Shown: positions 18,017-25,639, counted from the first letter of the stretch. The stretch is 32,675 nucleotides of DNA from Agathobacter sp. (GCA_017623935.1 JAGAOC010000061.1:1-32675), one strand, 5' to 3'. A program made the numbers and translations. The notes: generated by a model from the letters alone, not told the origin.

Positions 18017-18880
18017 TTAATCTTGGGTAAGCTTATTTTCTTTTAAGAGAGCTTTTAATGCTTCTACTTCAGAATGTAGAGCATCGTTTTCAGATGAAAG
18101 TGTTTCGTTCTCATCTAATAGGAAATCTCTTTCTGCAGTTACATCATCTAGTAATTTCTTCATGGTACGTTCATGTCGCTCATATTCTTCTCGGGCGCGA
18201 CAGCGCTGTTGAATCATTTGATCTTCGTTCAACATATATAAGGACTTGGATGCCTGAGTCATATATGGATTATCAGCAGATATCATACGCAATTCCTCCT
18301 ATGTTTTAGCTTTGAAGAGCCTTGCCCAATAATCAATCTTATATCGGTGGTCTTCCTCGGTTGCCTGTTCTATGTGATTCAAATATAGCACACTCAATTG
18401 GAATTTGTCATTAAAAACTTGGTGAGTTTTTACATCCAGAAGTTTGAAAGTAGAGTAGAACTGATGATCATCAGGAAAAAGAGAAAAATTTAAAATTCCG
18501 ATATGTATGACAGGCTTGGCGGGGTCATAATTTTCACCCCGGTATACTTGATCGAAATTTCGACAGAGATAACTGAGGGAACGATCAGGTCAGTTGTGTT
18601 CATTGGAGATTTGCATTTCCAGATTTAAAATTAGGGAATTATTCAGAATAAGCAGGATATCTAAAATGAAATCCTTGTTATCGATAGATTCTCCTAATAC
18701 AATTGGATTGGTGATTTCAATTGAAGAAATAGTGTCTGGATCCAAGTGTAGGAGTGAAGCAGTTAGTCCTTTCAGAACCATTTGATTGTTTTGTAAAACA
18801 GCACGAAACATATAATCGTTTGTCAAAGGAAAATCAATAATTCCCGTAGCTGTTTCATAAGAAGTATTTTTCTTTTGCAT
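18017..18880 (-). pseudogene. Rpn / PD-(D/E)XK nuclease family transposase, interrupted by two stops
   Basis: One minus-strand frame of 287 codons, about the family's usual length, from ATG 18880 (AAAGGCG upstream). The N-terminus has PLTNDYMFRAVL and the nuclease core FILDILL ... LNLEMQ (D...ExQ), typical of recombination-promoting nucleases. TGA at 18592-18590 falls where family members read NxxNWPxRSLSYLCR, and PDRSLSYLCRNFD follows in frame. TAG at 18301-18299 falls where they read TWEEL, and EELRMISADNPYM follows. Both are best explained as Trp codons (TGG) changed by one base each. The last third (from 18298) is a predicted coiled coil and could in principle be made separately from ATG 18286, which has AGGAGG upstream. 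No frameshift is seen, so decay is recent. Confidence 0.85.
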
Positions 18881-19017
18881 ATATACGCCTTTCTGATATG
18901 GGAATAAGCAGAGATATCCTGCAAAGAGTCATACGAAAAAAAGATAGGTTAATTATAAAATGATGGAAGTGGAATGTCAAACAAAAAAGTTTTTTAATAT
19001 ATACGGTAAAATTTTCA

Positions 19018-19052
19018 AGGGTGTCAAGAAAAAATACTTGACACCCTCTTTT
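19018..19052 (+). terminator. Hairpin with U tract upstream of ylxM-ffh (candidate attenuator)
   Basis: Perfect 11-base stem AGGGTGTCAAG (19018-19028) with CTTGACACCCT (19037-19047), an 8-base loop, then CTTTT. No plus-strand gene lies just upstream (the neighbour is the minus-strand Rpn pseudogene), so it may act on the leader of the ylxM-ffh message. Its right arm contains TTGACA with TAATCT 17 bases further, which might alternatively form a promoter. Confidence 0.6.
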
Positions 19053-19082
19053 GCTTGTGTTAATCTATCCAAGGTGACTGAT

Positions 19083-19427
19083 ATGGAAGAGAAAGTTGAA
19101 CAGACATATTTATATGATTTTTATGGTGAGCTGTTGAATGAACATCAGCGCCAGATATATGAGGACTTCGTTTTCAATGATCTTTCCTTGGGAGAGATCG
19201 CGGCGGAGGAAGGCATTTCCAGACAGGGTGTAGCAGATATGATCAAGCGATGCACCAAGAAGCTTAACGATTATGAAGAGAAGCTTCATCTGGTAGCGAA
19301 ATTCCTTTCCATGAAGAATGAGGTAGAGCAGATTCACAGACTGGCAGGGGAGAATAAAGAGAACCCTGGGCGGGACGTGATGACGCAGATTGAAGCAATA
19401 TCGAATCAGATTTTAAAGGAGCTGTAG
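19083..19427 (+). CDS. ylxM: YlxM, SRP-associated DNA-binding-like protein
   Basis: 114 residues. The start is ATG 19083 with AAGGTGA at 19071-19077; the frame is open for 41 more codons upstream, but that segment crosses the hairpin and lacks family similarity. YlxM has a sigma-70 region 4-like helix-turn-helix ([23 protein letters not shown], about 36-58) and in streptococci modulates SRP GTPase function. Typical N-terminus [14 protein letters not shown]. The stop is one base before the ffh start, the classical ylxM-ffh pairing. Confidence 0.93.
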   Translation: MEEKVEQTYLYDFYGELLNEHQRQIYEDFVFNDLSLGEIAAEEGISRQGVADMIKRCTKKLNDYEEKLHLVAKFLSMKNEVEQIHRLAGENKENPGRDVMTQIEAISNQILKEL

Positions 19428-19428
19428 A

Positions 19429-20790
19429 ATGGCATTTGACAGTTTATCAGAAAAACTGCAGAACGTATTCCGCAACTTGCGTAGCAAGGGAAGACTTACA
19501 GAAGATGATGTAAAGACCGCACTTCGAGAAGTTAAGATGGCTCTTTTAGAGGCTGACGTTAATTTCAAGGTAGTAAAACAGTTTACCAAAGACGTGCAAG
19601 AGCGGGCAATCGGACAGGATGTCATGAATGGATTAAATCCGGGACAGATGGTCATTAAGATCGTAAATGAGGAAATGATCAAGCTCATGGGATCTGAGAC
19701 CACAGAGATTGCTTTTAAACCAGGCAAGGAACTGACCATTATCATGATGGTAGGTCTCCAGGGTGCTGGTAAGACTACCACAACAGCTAAGATCGCAGGA
19801 AAGTTAAAGCAGAAAGGCAAGAAGACCCTTTTAGCAGCCTGTGACGTTTACCGGCCAGCAGCCATCGAACAGCTGCAGATCAACGGACAGAAGCAGGGTG
19901 TGGAAGTTTTCTCCATGGGAGATAAAAATAAGCCTGTAGATATTGCGAAAGCTGCAGTTGAGCACGCTAAGAAAAATGAATGCAATGTACTTATCATAGA
20001 TACAGCAGGACGTCTTCACGTAGATGAAGATATGATGGCAGAGTTAGTAGAGATCAAGGAAGCGGTTGGCGTGTTCCAGACTTTACTGGTAGTAGATGCC
20101 ATGACAGGTCAGGATGCAGTCAATGTAGCTAAGACCTTTGATGAGAAGATCGGACTTGATGGAGTGGTACTTACCAAGTTAGATGGTGATACCCGAGGCG
20201 GTGCAGCCCTTTCAATTCGGGCAGTGACCGGCAAACCAATCCTGTATGCAGGAATGGGTGAGAAGCTCTCTGATCTCGAGCAGTTCTATCCAGAACGAAT
20301 GGCTTCCCGAATTCTGGGAATGGGTGATGTGCTTACCATGATCGAGAAAGTTCAGGAAAGCATTGACGAGGAGAAAGCCAAAGAACTCGAGCAGAAAATG
20401 CGAAAGAACGAGTTCGATTTTGAAATGTATTTGGAATCCATGGGACAGATGAAGAAAATGGGCGGACTTTCCAGTCTGATGGGAATGATGCCGGGACTTG
20501 GTCTGGGTAATGGAAAAATGCCGGATGTAGATACTGACGCGGCAGAGAAGAATATGGCAAGGATTGAAGCCATCATTTATTCAATGACACCGGAAGAGCG
20601 TAAGAATCCAAAACTGATGAATCCAAGCCGTAAGAACCGTATTGCAAAAGGTGCAGGAGTTGATATTGCAGAAGTCAATCGTCTGATTAAACAATTCGAG
20701 CAGATGAAGAAGATGATGAAGCAGATGCCTGGAATGATGGGCGGCGGTAAACGTGGTAAAAGAGGAATGTTCAAAGGACTTCCCTTTTAA
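19429..20790 (+). CDS. ffh: Signal recognition particle protein Ffh (SRP54)
   Basis: 453 residues. Binds signal peptides and SRP RNA, and docks with FtsY through the paired GTPase domains. Seen: the N domain (1-90, with ALLEADVN), G1 GLQGAGKTT (109-117), DVYRPAAIEQL, DTAGRLHVDE, TKLDGDTRGGAA, then the methionine-rich M domain (about 300-450) with KMGGLSSLMGMMPG, MTPEERKNP, RIAKGAG and a Gly/Lys/Arg tail. Its own G2 region reads RPAAIEQL with Gln intact, supporting CAG as the ancestral codon at the FtsY stop. Length is normal and all motifs are intact. Confidence 0.98.
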   Translation: MAFDSLSEKLQNVFRNLRSKGRLTEDDVKTALREVKMALLEADVNFKVVKQFTKDVQERAIGQDVMNGLNPGQMVIKIVNEEMIKLMGSETTEIAFKPGKELTIIMMVGLQGAGKTTTTAKIAGKLKQKGKKTLLAACDVYRPAAIEQLQINGQKQGVEVFSMGDKNKPVDIAKAAVEHAKKNECNVLIIDTAGRLHVDEDMMAELVEIKEAVGVFQTLLVVDAMTGQDAVNVAKTFDEKIGLDGVVLTKLDGDTRGGAALSIRAVTGKPILYAGMGEKLSDLEQFYPERMASRILGMGDVLTMIEKVQESIDEEKAKELEQKMRKNEFDFEMYLESMGQMKKMGGLSSLMGMMPGLGLGNGKMPDVDTDAAEKNMARIEAIIYSMTPEERKNPKLMNPSRKNRIAKGAGVDIAEVNRLIKQFEQMKKMMKQMPGMMGGGKRGKRGMFKGLPF

Positions 20791-20828
20791 ATAAATTTTT
20801 TCAAATAATATGAGGAGGTGAAAACACA

Positions 20829-21074
20829 ATGGCAGTTAAAATCAGATTAAGAAGAATGGGACAGAAAAAAGCTCCTTTCTATAGAATCGTAGTTGCAGAT
20901 TCCAGATCACCAAGAGATGGAAGATGTATCGAAGAGATCGGAACTTATGATCCAACAAAGAATCCTACTGAATATCATGTAGATGCTGAGTTAGCTAAGA
21001 AATGGTTAGCAAACGGAGCACAGCCTACCGAAACTGTAAGCAGAATTTTCAAGAACGCTGGTATCGAGAAATAG
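20829..21074 (+). CDS. rpsP: 30S ribosomal protein S16
   Basis: 81 residues, normal length. N-terminus [24 protein letters not shown]-type, followed by [14 protein letters not shown], are defining. AGGAGGTGA (20813-20821) is a near-perfect ribosome binding site, fitting high expression. It lies 38 bases after ffh and 19 before khpA. Confidence 0.98.
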   Translation: MAVKIRLRRMGQKKAPFYRIVVADSRSPRDGRCIEEIGTYDPTKNPTEYHVDAELAKKWLANGAQPTETVSRIFKNAGIEK

Positions 21075-21093
21075 GATTTGCGAGGTAGACGTA

Positions 21094-21324
21094 ATGAAAG
21101 AATTAGTTGAAGTAATTGCAAAAGCACTCGTAGATTCTCCAGAAGAAGTTGTTGTGACTCAGACGGAGAATGATAAAGCAATTGTTTTAGAATTACGTGT
21201 TGCACAGTCTGACATGGGCAAAGTGATCGGTAAGCAGGGACGTATTGCGAAAGCAATCCGTTCTGTTGTGAAAGCCGCAGCCTCTAAAGAAGACAAGAAG
21301 GTTATTGTTGAGATTATGCAGTAA
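21094..21324 (+). CDS. khpA: KH-domain RNA-binding protein KhpA (YlqC)
   Basis: 76 residues, a single KH domain with the RNA-binding GxxG loop in VIGKQGRIAKAI. In streptococci and other Firmicutes KhpA partners with KhpB/EloR to control cell elongation and RNA binding. The position between rpsP and rimM is the conserved one. A strong terminator immediately follows, separating it from rimM-trmD. Confidence 0.94.
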   Translation: MKELVEVIAKALVDSPEEVVVTQTENDKAIVLELRVAQSDMGKVIGKQGRIAKAIRSVVKAAASKEDKKVIVEIMQ

Positions 21325-21330
21325 TCCTAA

Positions 21331-21355
21331 GCCGCCTCGTTTGAGGCGGTTTTTT
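21331..21355 (+). terminator. Intrinsic terminator after khpA
   Basis: CCGCCTC pairs with GAGGCGG around a 4-base loop, followed by six T, seven bases after the khpA stop. Confidence 0.92.
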
Positions 21356-21393
21356 GTTTACTAGGAATTCTCTAGGAAACAAAAGACTCAGAT

Positions 21394-21399
21394 TATAAT
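21394..21399 (+). promoter_or_regulatory. Candidate -10 element of rimM-trmD
   Basis: Consensus TATAAT 17 bases before rimM, after the khpA terminator. There is no good -35 box. Upstream is a short direct repeat, CTAGGAA at 21361 and 21372, of unknown meaning. Confidence 0.4.
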
Positions 21400-21415
21400 A
21401 GAAAGGACTCAAACT

Positions 21416-21928
21416 ATGGAAGATTTATTACAGGTGGGTGTCATTACCTCTACCCATGGCGTGCGTGGGGAAGTGAAAGTTTTTCCAACAACGGATGATC
21501 CCGCACGTTTTAAGAAATTAAAAAAAGTAATCTTAGACTCTGGAAAAGAGCAGTTAGAATTGGAAATTGCTTCCGTTAAATTTTTCAAAAATATGGTCAT
21601 TGTGAAATTTAAGGGAATTGATAATATAAATGACGTAGAAAAATACAAAAAAGCAGGTTTGTTCGTTACTCGGGACAACGCAGTAAAATTGAAAGAAAAT
21701 GAGTATTTTATTGCGGACTTGATTGGACTTTCTGTAGTGTCCGACGAGGGAGAAGAATTAGGAACGTTAGCAGATGTGCTTTCTACAGGAGCCAATGATG
21801 TGTATGTCATAAAGAAAGAGGGAACACAGGATCTACTTCTCCCTGCTATTAAAGATTGTATCCGCAAAGTGGATTTTGACAGTCAGACCATGACAGTCTA
21901 TGTGCTTCCGGGATTGAGGGATCTGTAA
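21416..21928 (+). CDS. rimM: Ribosome maturation factor RimM
   Basis: 170 residues. Binds S19 and assists 30S head maturation. Seen: the N-terminal motif [16 protein letters not shown] and a C-terminal PRC-barrel-like half (about 95-170, with [26 protein letters not shown] and DLLLPAI). AAAGGA precedes ATG 21416. Its stop overlaps the trmD start by one base (TAATG), indicating translational coupling. Confidence 0.95.
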   Translation: MEDLLQVGVITSTHGVRGEVKVFPTTDDPARFKKLKKVILDSGKEQLELEIASVKFFKNMVIVKFKGIDNINDVEKYKKAGLFVTRDNAVKLKENEYFIADLIGLSVVSDEGEELGTLADVLSTGANDVYVIKKEGTQDLLLPAIKDCIRKVDFDSQTMTVYVLPGLRDL

Positions 21929-23406
21929 TGGCAGAAGGAATGAATTTTCATGTGCTGACCCTTTTTCCAGAAATGATCATGCAGGGAGTCACTACCAGTA
22001 TTACGGGAAGAGCTATGGAGCAGGGAACCATTTCGGTGGAAGCTGTGAATATCCGGGATTTTACTAAGAATAAGCATAGGAAAGTAGATGATTATACCTA
22101 TGGAGGCGGAGCGGGAATGCTCATGCAGGCGCAGCCTGTTTACGATGCCTATGCCAGCGTGGCAGAAAAGATCCCATCTGACCGGAAAAAAAGAGTCATC
22201 TATGTGACGCCTCAGGGAACGCCTTTTTGTCAGGCAATGGCAGAGGATCTGGCAAAAAATGATGAGTTGATCTTTTTATGCGGTCATTATGAAGGAATTG
22301 ACGAACGGGTCTTAGAAGAAGTGGTCACAGACTATGTTTCCATTGGAGACTATGTGCTGACAGGGGGAGAACTGGCGGCTATGGTTATGATCGACGCTAT
22401 TTCTCGGCTGGTACCAGGAGTATTGAATAATGAAGAATCTGCAGAAACAGAGTCTTTTCACGGCAATCTTTTAGAATATCCGCAGTATTCCAGACCAAAG
22501 GTGTGGCACGATAAGGAAGTGCCGGAAGTGCTTTTATCCGGAAATACGAAGAATATCCGCAAATGGCGGTTAGAGCAGTCTATAGTCCGCACAAAAGAGC
22601 GCAGACCGGATTTATATGCAAAGTATGAAGAACTTCAAAGCTGTCTGGAGGTCTTAAAGAAAAACAAGTTAAATAACATTGATATGATAGAGCTGATACA
22701 GCGGGGAAGAGCAATCCTCATAGGACGCAGAGGGGGCAGTATCCTTTTAAAAGATGCAAATTCAGGAGTATTGTTCCATTATGCAGATGATCCAAAGAGT
22801 GGCGAAGAATTGCTGCAATTATATAGTGAACAAAGAACTGCAGTAGTACAGCAATATGGATCACAGGGCAGAACGCAAGAGGTCTATCTGATCCTTCATC
22901 AGCAGGAAATGGTCTCTCACGCAAAGGAAATCCTGGGAGTAGAAGAAATTATGTCCTGCTACCAGAAAGTCTATACCAGAAAGGAAAGCCTGCCCATTAC
23001 AGGACTGTACCGACTGGATGGTCAGCCGGCAGATTCGGGGCTTTTTATCCGGAAATTGGGCCAGGCTGAAGAAAATGCTGTTCTTTCTATCTATACGGGA
23101 GTGGATGGGGCTTCTTATGTGAAAAAGTGTTTAGACCATGGAAATATGTATGGCGCATTTTTCGGGGACGAGTTAGCTGGAATCATGGGAATCCATGAAG
23201 ATGGAAGCCTTGGAATGTTACAGGTAAAGCCAAGCTTCCAGGGGCGAAAAGTGGCAAAAGCCCTGGAAACCTATCTGATCAATCTGGTTATTTCCTGGGG
23301 ATGGATCCCTTACGGACAGGTAGAAGAAGACAATGAGATTTCTTGGAGACTGCAGGAGTCCTTAGGACTTTACACCTCAAAAGATAAAATCTACTGGATG
23401 AGATAA
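21928..23406 (+). CDS. trmD: TrmD tRNA (guanine37-N1)-methyltransferase fused to a GNAT-like acetyltransferase
   Basis: 492 residues, about twice the usual TrmD length. Residues 5-250 are a complete TrmD, which methylates G37 of tRNAs from SAM to prevent frameshifting: FHVLTLFPEM, YGGGAGMLMQ, VIYVTPQG, CGHYEGIDERV, SIGDYVLTGGELA and ISRLVPGVL form the trefoil-knot SAM site. From about 253 (MIELIQRGRA) a second module begins, resembling stand-alone Clostridia GNATs with an N-terminal recognition part (about 255-370) and a catalytic part (about 375-492) containing an acetyl-CoA loop-like VKPSFQGRKVAKALE. There is no stop or ribosome binding site at the junction (about 22650-22690). Start ATG 21928, with GAGGGA upstream, overlaps rimM. 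The acetyl acceptor is unknown. Confidence 0.9.
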   Translation: MAEGMNFHVLTLFPEMIMQGVTTSITGRAMEQGTISVEAVNIRDFTKNKHRKVDDYTYGGGAGMLMQAQPVYDAYASVAEKIPSDRKKRVIYVTPQGTPFCQAMAEDLAKNDELIFLCGHYEGIDERVLEEVVTDYVSIGDYVLTGGELAAMVMIDAISRLVPGVLNNEESAETESFHGNLLEYPQYSRPKVWHDKEVPEVLLSGNTKNIRKWRLEQSIVRTKERRPDLYAKYEELQSCLEVLKKNKLNNIDMIELIQRGRAILIGRRGGSILLKDANSGVLFHYADDPKSGEELLQLYSEQRTAVVQQYGSQGRTQEVYLILHQQEMVSHAKEILGVEEIMSCYQKVYTRKESLPITGLYRLDGQPADSGLFIRKLGQAEENAVLSIYTGVDGASYVKKCLDHGNMYGAFFGDELAGIMGIHEDGSLGMLQVKPSFQGRKVAKALETYLINLVISWGWIPYGQVEEDNEISWRLQESLGLYTSKDKIYWMR

Positions 23407-23445
23407 AAAATCTTATAAAATATTGCATTTGAAGTAAAAAAGTTG

Positions 23446-23474
23446 TTGCATTTGCAGAACGAGTGTGGTAATTT
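23446..23474 (+). promoter_or_regulatory. Candidate promoter and leader of rplS
   Basis: TTGCAT (23446-23451) and TAATTT (23469-23474) with 17-base spacing, in the 148-base gap after trmD. The remaining leader of about 70 bases carries two more TTGCATT copies before the AGGAGG site. An L19 autoregulatory leader is known in Firmicutes, but I could not match its structure here. Confidence 0.4.
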
Positions 23475-23554
23475 ATTAATGTTGTGAATAAAGGCGATGG
23501 TCCTCTGTTGCATTGATTGCATTAAGAACGTCAAAATAATAGGAGGTCACAAAA

Positions 23555-23908
23555 ATGAACGCAAGTGAAATTATTAAGAACATCGAAGCTGAACAGTTAA
23601 AAGCAGAAGTACCACAGTTTAATGTTGGTGATACTGTAAAAGTTTACGGAAAGATCAAAGAAGGAAACCGTGAACGTGTTCAGGTATTTGAAGGAACTGT
23701 TATTAAGAAACAGGGCGGAAGCAACCGCGCAACCTTTACTGTTAGAAAACTTTCTAATGGTGTTGGTGTAGAAAAAACCTGGCCATTACATTCTCCAAAC
23801 GTAGAGAAAGTTGATGTTGTACGTAGAGGTAAAGTAAGACGTGCAAAACTTTACTACTTAAGAGATCGTGTAGGTAAAGCTGCTAAGGTTAAAGAATTAG
23901 TAAAATAA
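23555..23908 (+). CDS. rplS: 50S ribosomal protein L19
   Basis: 117 residues, normal length. Located at the 30S-50S interface. Seen: [54 protein letters not shown] and [13 protein letters not shown], all diagnostic. AGGAGG precedes ATG 23555. Own leader and terminator make it a single-gene unit. Confidence 0.98.
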   Translation: MNASEIIKNIEAEQLKAEVPQFNVGDTVKVYGKIKEGNRERVQVFEGTVIKKQGGSNRATFTVRKLSNGVGVEKTWPLHSPNVEKVDVVRRGKVRRAKLYYLRDRVGKAAKVKELVK

Positions 23909-23917
23909 TCTTGCATT

Positions 23918-23962
23918 AAAAACTGCTTCATTCATTGGAAACAATGGATGGAGCAGTTTTTT
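23918..23962 (+). terminator. Intrinsic terminator after rplS
   Basis: AAAACTGCTTCATTCATTG pairs, with two mismatches, with CAATGGATGGAGCAGTTTT around a GAAA loop, followed by a T run. Confidence 0.92.
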
Positions 23963-23999
23963 ATTTATTTGACAAAAACAAAAATTGAAAAAATAAGAT

Positions 24000-24036
24000 T
24001 TTTTATGGGCAAAGAGGGTTTCTTTGCCCATAAAAA
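24000..24036 (+). repeat. Perfect 16-base inverted repeat upstream of lepB
   Basis: Arms TTTTTATGGGCAAAGA (24000-24015) and its exact complement (24021-24036) around GGGTT. Neither strand has a T tract after the GC-rich core, so it is not a standard terminator. It lies 40 bases after the rplS terminator and 43 before lepB, near a TTGACA at 23969, and may be an operator or an RNA element. Confidence 0.65.
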
Positions 24037-24079
24037 TATTGTAAAATAAAGTTTAAACTATTATGTCAAAGGAGATTTT

Positions 24080-24661
24080 ATGAGACGTCGCAGTGGGCTG
24101 AATTTTGGAAAACAACGGAAAAAGTTTAATCTGCCACTTTTTAAAGAGATTCTTACATGGATTGGAGAAATCCTGCTGATCATCGTGGTAGCGGGAATCT
24201 GTGTGAGTTTTTTTGGAGTGCGTACTACGGTAGTGGGGCAGGCAATGTCAGAGACTCTTTCCAATGGAGACCAGATTCTGATCAATAAATTTCAGTATGT
24301 TATTTCTAGTCCAAAACAGGGAGATGTAGTGGTGTTTTTACCCAATGGCAATGAGAAGTCCCATTATTATGTAAGAAGAGTCATCGGTGTCCCAGGTGAT
24401 ACCATACAGATCAAAGAAGGGGCTGTTTATGTCAATGATGAACTGTATTTGGAAGAGCGGGAAGTGGCTTCTATTGAAGAGGCGGGAATTGCCAGTGAAC
24501 CCATCACTTTGGAAGATGGGGAGTATTTTGTGCTGGGAGATAATCGAAACAACAGTGAGGACAGCAGATTTGCCAATATTGGTAATATAAAAGAAGATTA
24601 TATCATTGGCAAGGCTTGGGTCTATTTTGAATCCATCGGCAAGATGGGATTTATCAAGTAA
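24080..24661 (+). CDS. Signal peptidase I homologue lacking the catalytic Ser-Lys dyad
   Basis: 193 residues. Type I signal peptidases release exported proteins by cutting signal peptides outside the membrane. The architecture is complete: basic N-terminus, one membrane segment (about 28-46), then boxes B-E. However, box B, normally GxSMxPTL, reads GQAMSETL, so the nucleophile Ser is Ala55 (a Ser sits two residues later at 57). Box D, normally KRVIGxPGD, reads RRVIGVPGD, so the general-base Lys is Arg99. Box E GDNRNNSEDSR (153-163) is intact. A direct parallel is Staphylococcus aureus SpsA, an inactive homologue lacking both residues. AAAGGAG precedes ATG 24080. It occupies the classical lepB position before rbgA and rnhB. 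I infer it is inactive or works by an unusual mechanism. Confidence 0.88.
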   Translation: MRRRSGLNFGKQRKKFNLPLFKEILTWIGEILLIIVVAGICVSFFGVRTTVVGQAMSETLSNGDQILINKFQYVISSPKQGDVVVFLPNGNEKSHYYVRRVIGVPGDTIQIKEGAVYVNDELYLEEREVASIEEAGIASEPITLEDGEYFVLGDNRNNSEDSRFANIGNIKEDYIIGKAWVYFESIGKMGFIK

Positions 24662-24676
24662 GAAGGCAGGTAAAGT

Positions 24677-25525
24677 ATGAATTTTCAGTGGTATCCTGGC
24701 CATATGACAAAGGCCAGAAGACAGATGTTAGAAGATATCAAATTAATCGATATCGTAATTGAACTGGTGGATGCAAGAATCCCTATCAGTAGCAGAAATC
24801 CGGATATTGATGATCTGGGAAAGAATAAATATCGACTCATCCTTTTGAATAAATATGATCTGGCTGATAAGGCGAAAAGCGATGCTTGGACGGAATATTT
24901 TAAAGAAAAGGGATTTTTTGTGGTGGGGCTGGATTCCCGGACAAAAAATGCCATGAAGCAGGTAACTGCAGTGATCATGGAAGCCTGTAAGGAGAAGATC
25001 GAAAGAGACAGAAAGCGTGGGATCAAGAATCGTCCCGTAAGAGCTATGGTAGTGGGGATTCCGAATGTAGGCAAATCTACATTTATCAATTCCTATGCAG
25101 GAAAGGCCGTAACAAAGACCGGAAACAAGCCGGGAGTGACCAAAGGAAAACAGTGGATCCGTCCAAATAATCAGGTGGAATTGTTAGATACGCCGGGAAT
25201 CCTGTGGCCAAAGTTTGAAGACCAGACTGTAGGTTTAAAGCTGGCACTCATTGGTTCTATTAAGGATGAGATCTTAAATGTAGACGAGCTTGCCATCGAA
25301 CTGATCAAAATTTTAAAAATTCAGTACCCTGGAGTACTAAAGAATCGCTATGAAGTGGACGAAACAAAAGGTGATACAGAGATCTTAATGGACATTGCCC
25401 AGAACCGGAAATGTATTTCCAAGGGGAATGAACTGGATTACAGTAAGGCAGCAGGTCTTTTGATCGATGAGTTTAGAAGCGGCGTGCTGGGAAGACTTTC
25501 CTTAGAGATGCCGGAGGAGTCATAA
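24677..25525 (+). CDS. rbgA: Ribosome biogenesis GTPase RbgA (YlqF)
   Basis: 282 residues. A circularly permuted GTPase needed for late 50S assembly in Bacillus. Seen: N-terminal WYPGHMTKARRQM, then G4 NKYD (58-61) before G1 GIPNVGKST (127-135), G2 KPGVTKG and G3 DTPG (171-174), the permuted order that defines the family; a C-terminal helical RNA-binding domain follows (about 200-282). It starts 15 bases after lepB. Confidence 0.96.
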   Translation: MNFQWYPGHMTKARRQMLEDIKLIDIVIELVDARIPISSRNPDIDDLGKNKYRLILLNKYDLADKAKSDAWTEYFKEKGFFVVGLDSRTKNAMKQVTAVIMEACKEKIERDRKRGIKNRPVRAMVVGIPNVGKSTFINSYAGKAVTKTGNKPGVTKGKQWIRPNNQVELLDTPGILWPKFEDQTVGLKLALIGSIKDEILNVDELAIELIKILKIQYPGVLKNRYEVDETKGDTEILMDIAQNRKCISKGNELDYSKAAGLLIDEFRSGVLGRLSLEMPEES

Positions 25526-25639
25526 GACAAGAGGCGAAGAGCTGTTTTGGGACAGAAGAGAAAGCGCGAAGACTTGCCTTAGGACAGAAGAGAAAACGCG
25601 AAGAGCTGTCTTTGGACAGAAGACAAGAGGCACGAAAAG
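25526..25639 (+). repeat. Imperfect 32-base tandem repeat between rbgA and rnhB
   Basis: Two full units (25550-25581 and 25582-25613), each beginning GGACAGAAGAGAAA and containing CGCGAAGA, are flanked by partial copies on each side (AGACAAGAGGCGAAGAGCTG at 25526; GGACAGAAGACAAGAGGCA at 25614). The last partial copy ends at the rnhB start and may supply its weak, purine-rich ribosome binding site. In the rnhB frame the repeat contains a stop, so it is not coding. Confidence 0.75.

Noticed and set aside
15251-18592. Stop-codon reassignment (TAG as Gln, or TGA as Trp)
   Set aside because: Many intact genes in the window end at TAG (serpin, plsX, ilvA, rnhB) or TGA, and one reassignment could not explain a Gln TAG and a Trp TAG together.
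18960-19082. Upstream extension of ylxM by 41 codons
   Set aside because: It crosses a strong hairpin, lacks family similarity, and ATG 19083 has its own ribosome binding site.
24000-24036. Intrinsic terminator call for the lepB inverted repeat
   Set aside because: After the right arm the sequence is A-rich on the plus strand and has no T tract on either strand beyond the arms.
25526-25639. CRISPR array
   Set aside because: Units are directly adjacent with no unique spacers, are imperfect, and have no cas genes nearby.
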